Assembly: GCA_964570865.1 (NCBI GenBank)
Contig: CAZMZM010000055.1
Span: 1-15,036, forward strand
Length of the DNA stretch: 15,036 nt
Direction: 5' to 3'
Source: WGAL01 sp964570865
GTDB lineage: Bacteria > Bacteroidota > Ignavibacteria > Ignavibacteriales > Melioribacteraceae
A model generated the notes under the pieces. The model made no database searches. It was not told the DNA's origin and was given only the letters and a program-made list of their open reading frames with translations. Positions 14,660-15,036 of this stretch are shown here, piece after piece; the first letter of the stretch is position 1; every line of letters starts with the position of its first letter. A program made the position numbers and the translations under genes.

Positions 14660-15036
14660 TTAAATCTCCTCCCAAGCAAGATAATCGTTAATCGGACCGT
14701 AAGCATGGAAAAATCCGGTAAGCATTACATCATTAACGTCTTTCTCACTTTTAGCAACATTCATTTCAACTAATTTTAATCCGAATTCACGGGAATTTTT
14801 AAGATATGCTTTTGTTAGACGTGCTCCGAAAGATTCCATTTTACTTAGATTAGCAAAATAATTTCTTAAAACTTCGTCTCTATCCTTAATTCTGATAATT
14901 TTTTTCCACGGAATATGTCCTTCGGGTAAATCTCCGAGCTTATCGTTTACACGTTTTTCTATTTCTTCCACATCAACGTAAGCATCGTTTTCAAAATCCA
15001 AAACGGCAACAATTTTACCTCTTTCATATTTAAAGA
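14660..15036 (-). CDS. Unrecognised protein upstream of the thiolase (5' end outside window)
   Basis: On the minus strand the frame is open from the window edge to a TAA at 14660-14662, leaving about 124 visible codons. The TTG at 15001 is not a needed start, since coding continues upstream (KYERGKIVAVLDFEND). The visible part is charged and largely helical, with VDVEEIEKRVNDKL, PWKKIIRIKDRDEV and LTKAYLKNSREFGLKLVEMN, and no cysteine, membrane segment or recognisable active site. Its last codons (Trp-Glu-Glu-Ile) also encode the thiolase Shine-Dalgarno sequence, and the stop is 2 nt from the thiolase ATG. Tight coupling suggests a partner or pathway neighbour of the thiolase, as in some acyl-CoA operons, but I cannot name the family. 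Confidence 0.7.
   Translation of the reverse strand, partial: FKYERGKIVAVLDFENDAYVDVEEIEKRVNDKLGDLPEGHIPWKKIIRIKDRDEVLRNYFANLSKMESFGARLTKAYLKNSREFGLKLVEMNVAKSEKDVNDVMLTGFFHAYGPINDYLAWEEI

Noticed and set aside
14675..14677. Upstream ATG as thiolase start.
   Set aside because: It lies within the preceding gene, and the strong GGAGGAGA site is placed correctly for the ATG at 14657 instead.
1..15036. Search for CRISPR arrays, transposases, integrases, toxin-antitoxin pairs, defence genes and riboswitches.
   Set aside because: No spaced direct repeats, terminal repeats, relevant motifs or structured leaders were found; the window is mainly conserved housekeeping content.

Overview
The window looks like a chromosomal, housekeeping-rich stretch from an AT-rich member of the Bacteroidota/Chlorobiota superphylum, most likely an Ignavibacteria-type lineage. 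This is inferred from several things: a DUF5683 protein next to der, very large outer-membrane beta-barrel proteins, a tRNA gene that does not encode its CCA end, promoter-like sequences resembling the Bacteroidetes TTTG / TAnnTTTG pattern, and a mix of strong and absent Shine-Dalgarno sites. No phage, transposon, CRISPR or plasmid signature is visible. No sequence search was possible, so the taxonomic placement is an inference.

Positions 2-7300 (+) form a tight cluster concerned with the cell envelope: the C-terminal part of an Omp85/BamA-like barrel protein cut by the window edge, a DUF5683 envelope protein, the ribosome-assembly GTPase Der, an 1156-residue outer-membrane protein with an apparent TTG start, and a NUDIX hydrolase. 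After a 178-nt gap, a small uncharacterised gene is coupled by an ATGA overlap to aroQ (type II 3-dehydroquinate dehydratase, shikimate pathway).

Positions 8180-8961 are the regulatory centre of the window. They hold two odd perfect palindromes, a MerR-family regulator, a tRNA-Pro(GGG) gene 7 nt behind that regulator, and a strong intrinsic terminator. Next comes purF (first committed step of purine synthesis, with an Fe-S cluster). A tightly packed run follows: a CDP-alcohol phosphatidyltransferase (pgsA-like), ftsY (SRP receptor), a diacylglycerol/lipid kinase, and a small membrane protein. Overlaps and near-overlaps link these, grouping phospholipid synthesis with membrane-protein targeting.

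The small membrane protein at 13011-13233 is the most notable find. Its reading frame is intact except for an A10 run directly after the start codon, which puts the only ATG out of frame with a well-formed 68-codon downstream ORF. One A fewer would restore a 73-residue protein.

The right end (13422-15036) is on the minus strand and convergent with the rest: an SCP2/SCP-x-type thiolase preceded by an unrecognised gene that runs off the window. A terminator hairpin with a T7 tract on the minus strand separates the two convergent blocks.
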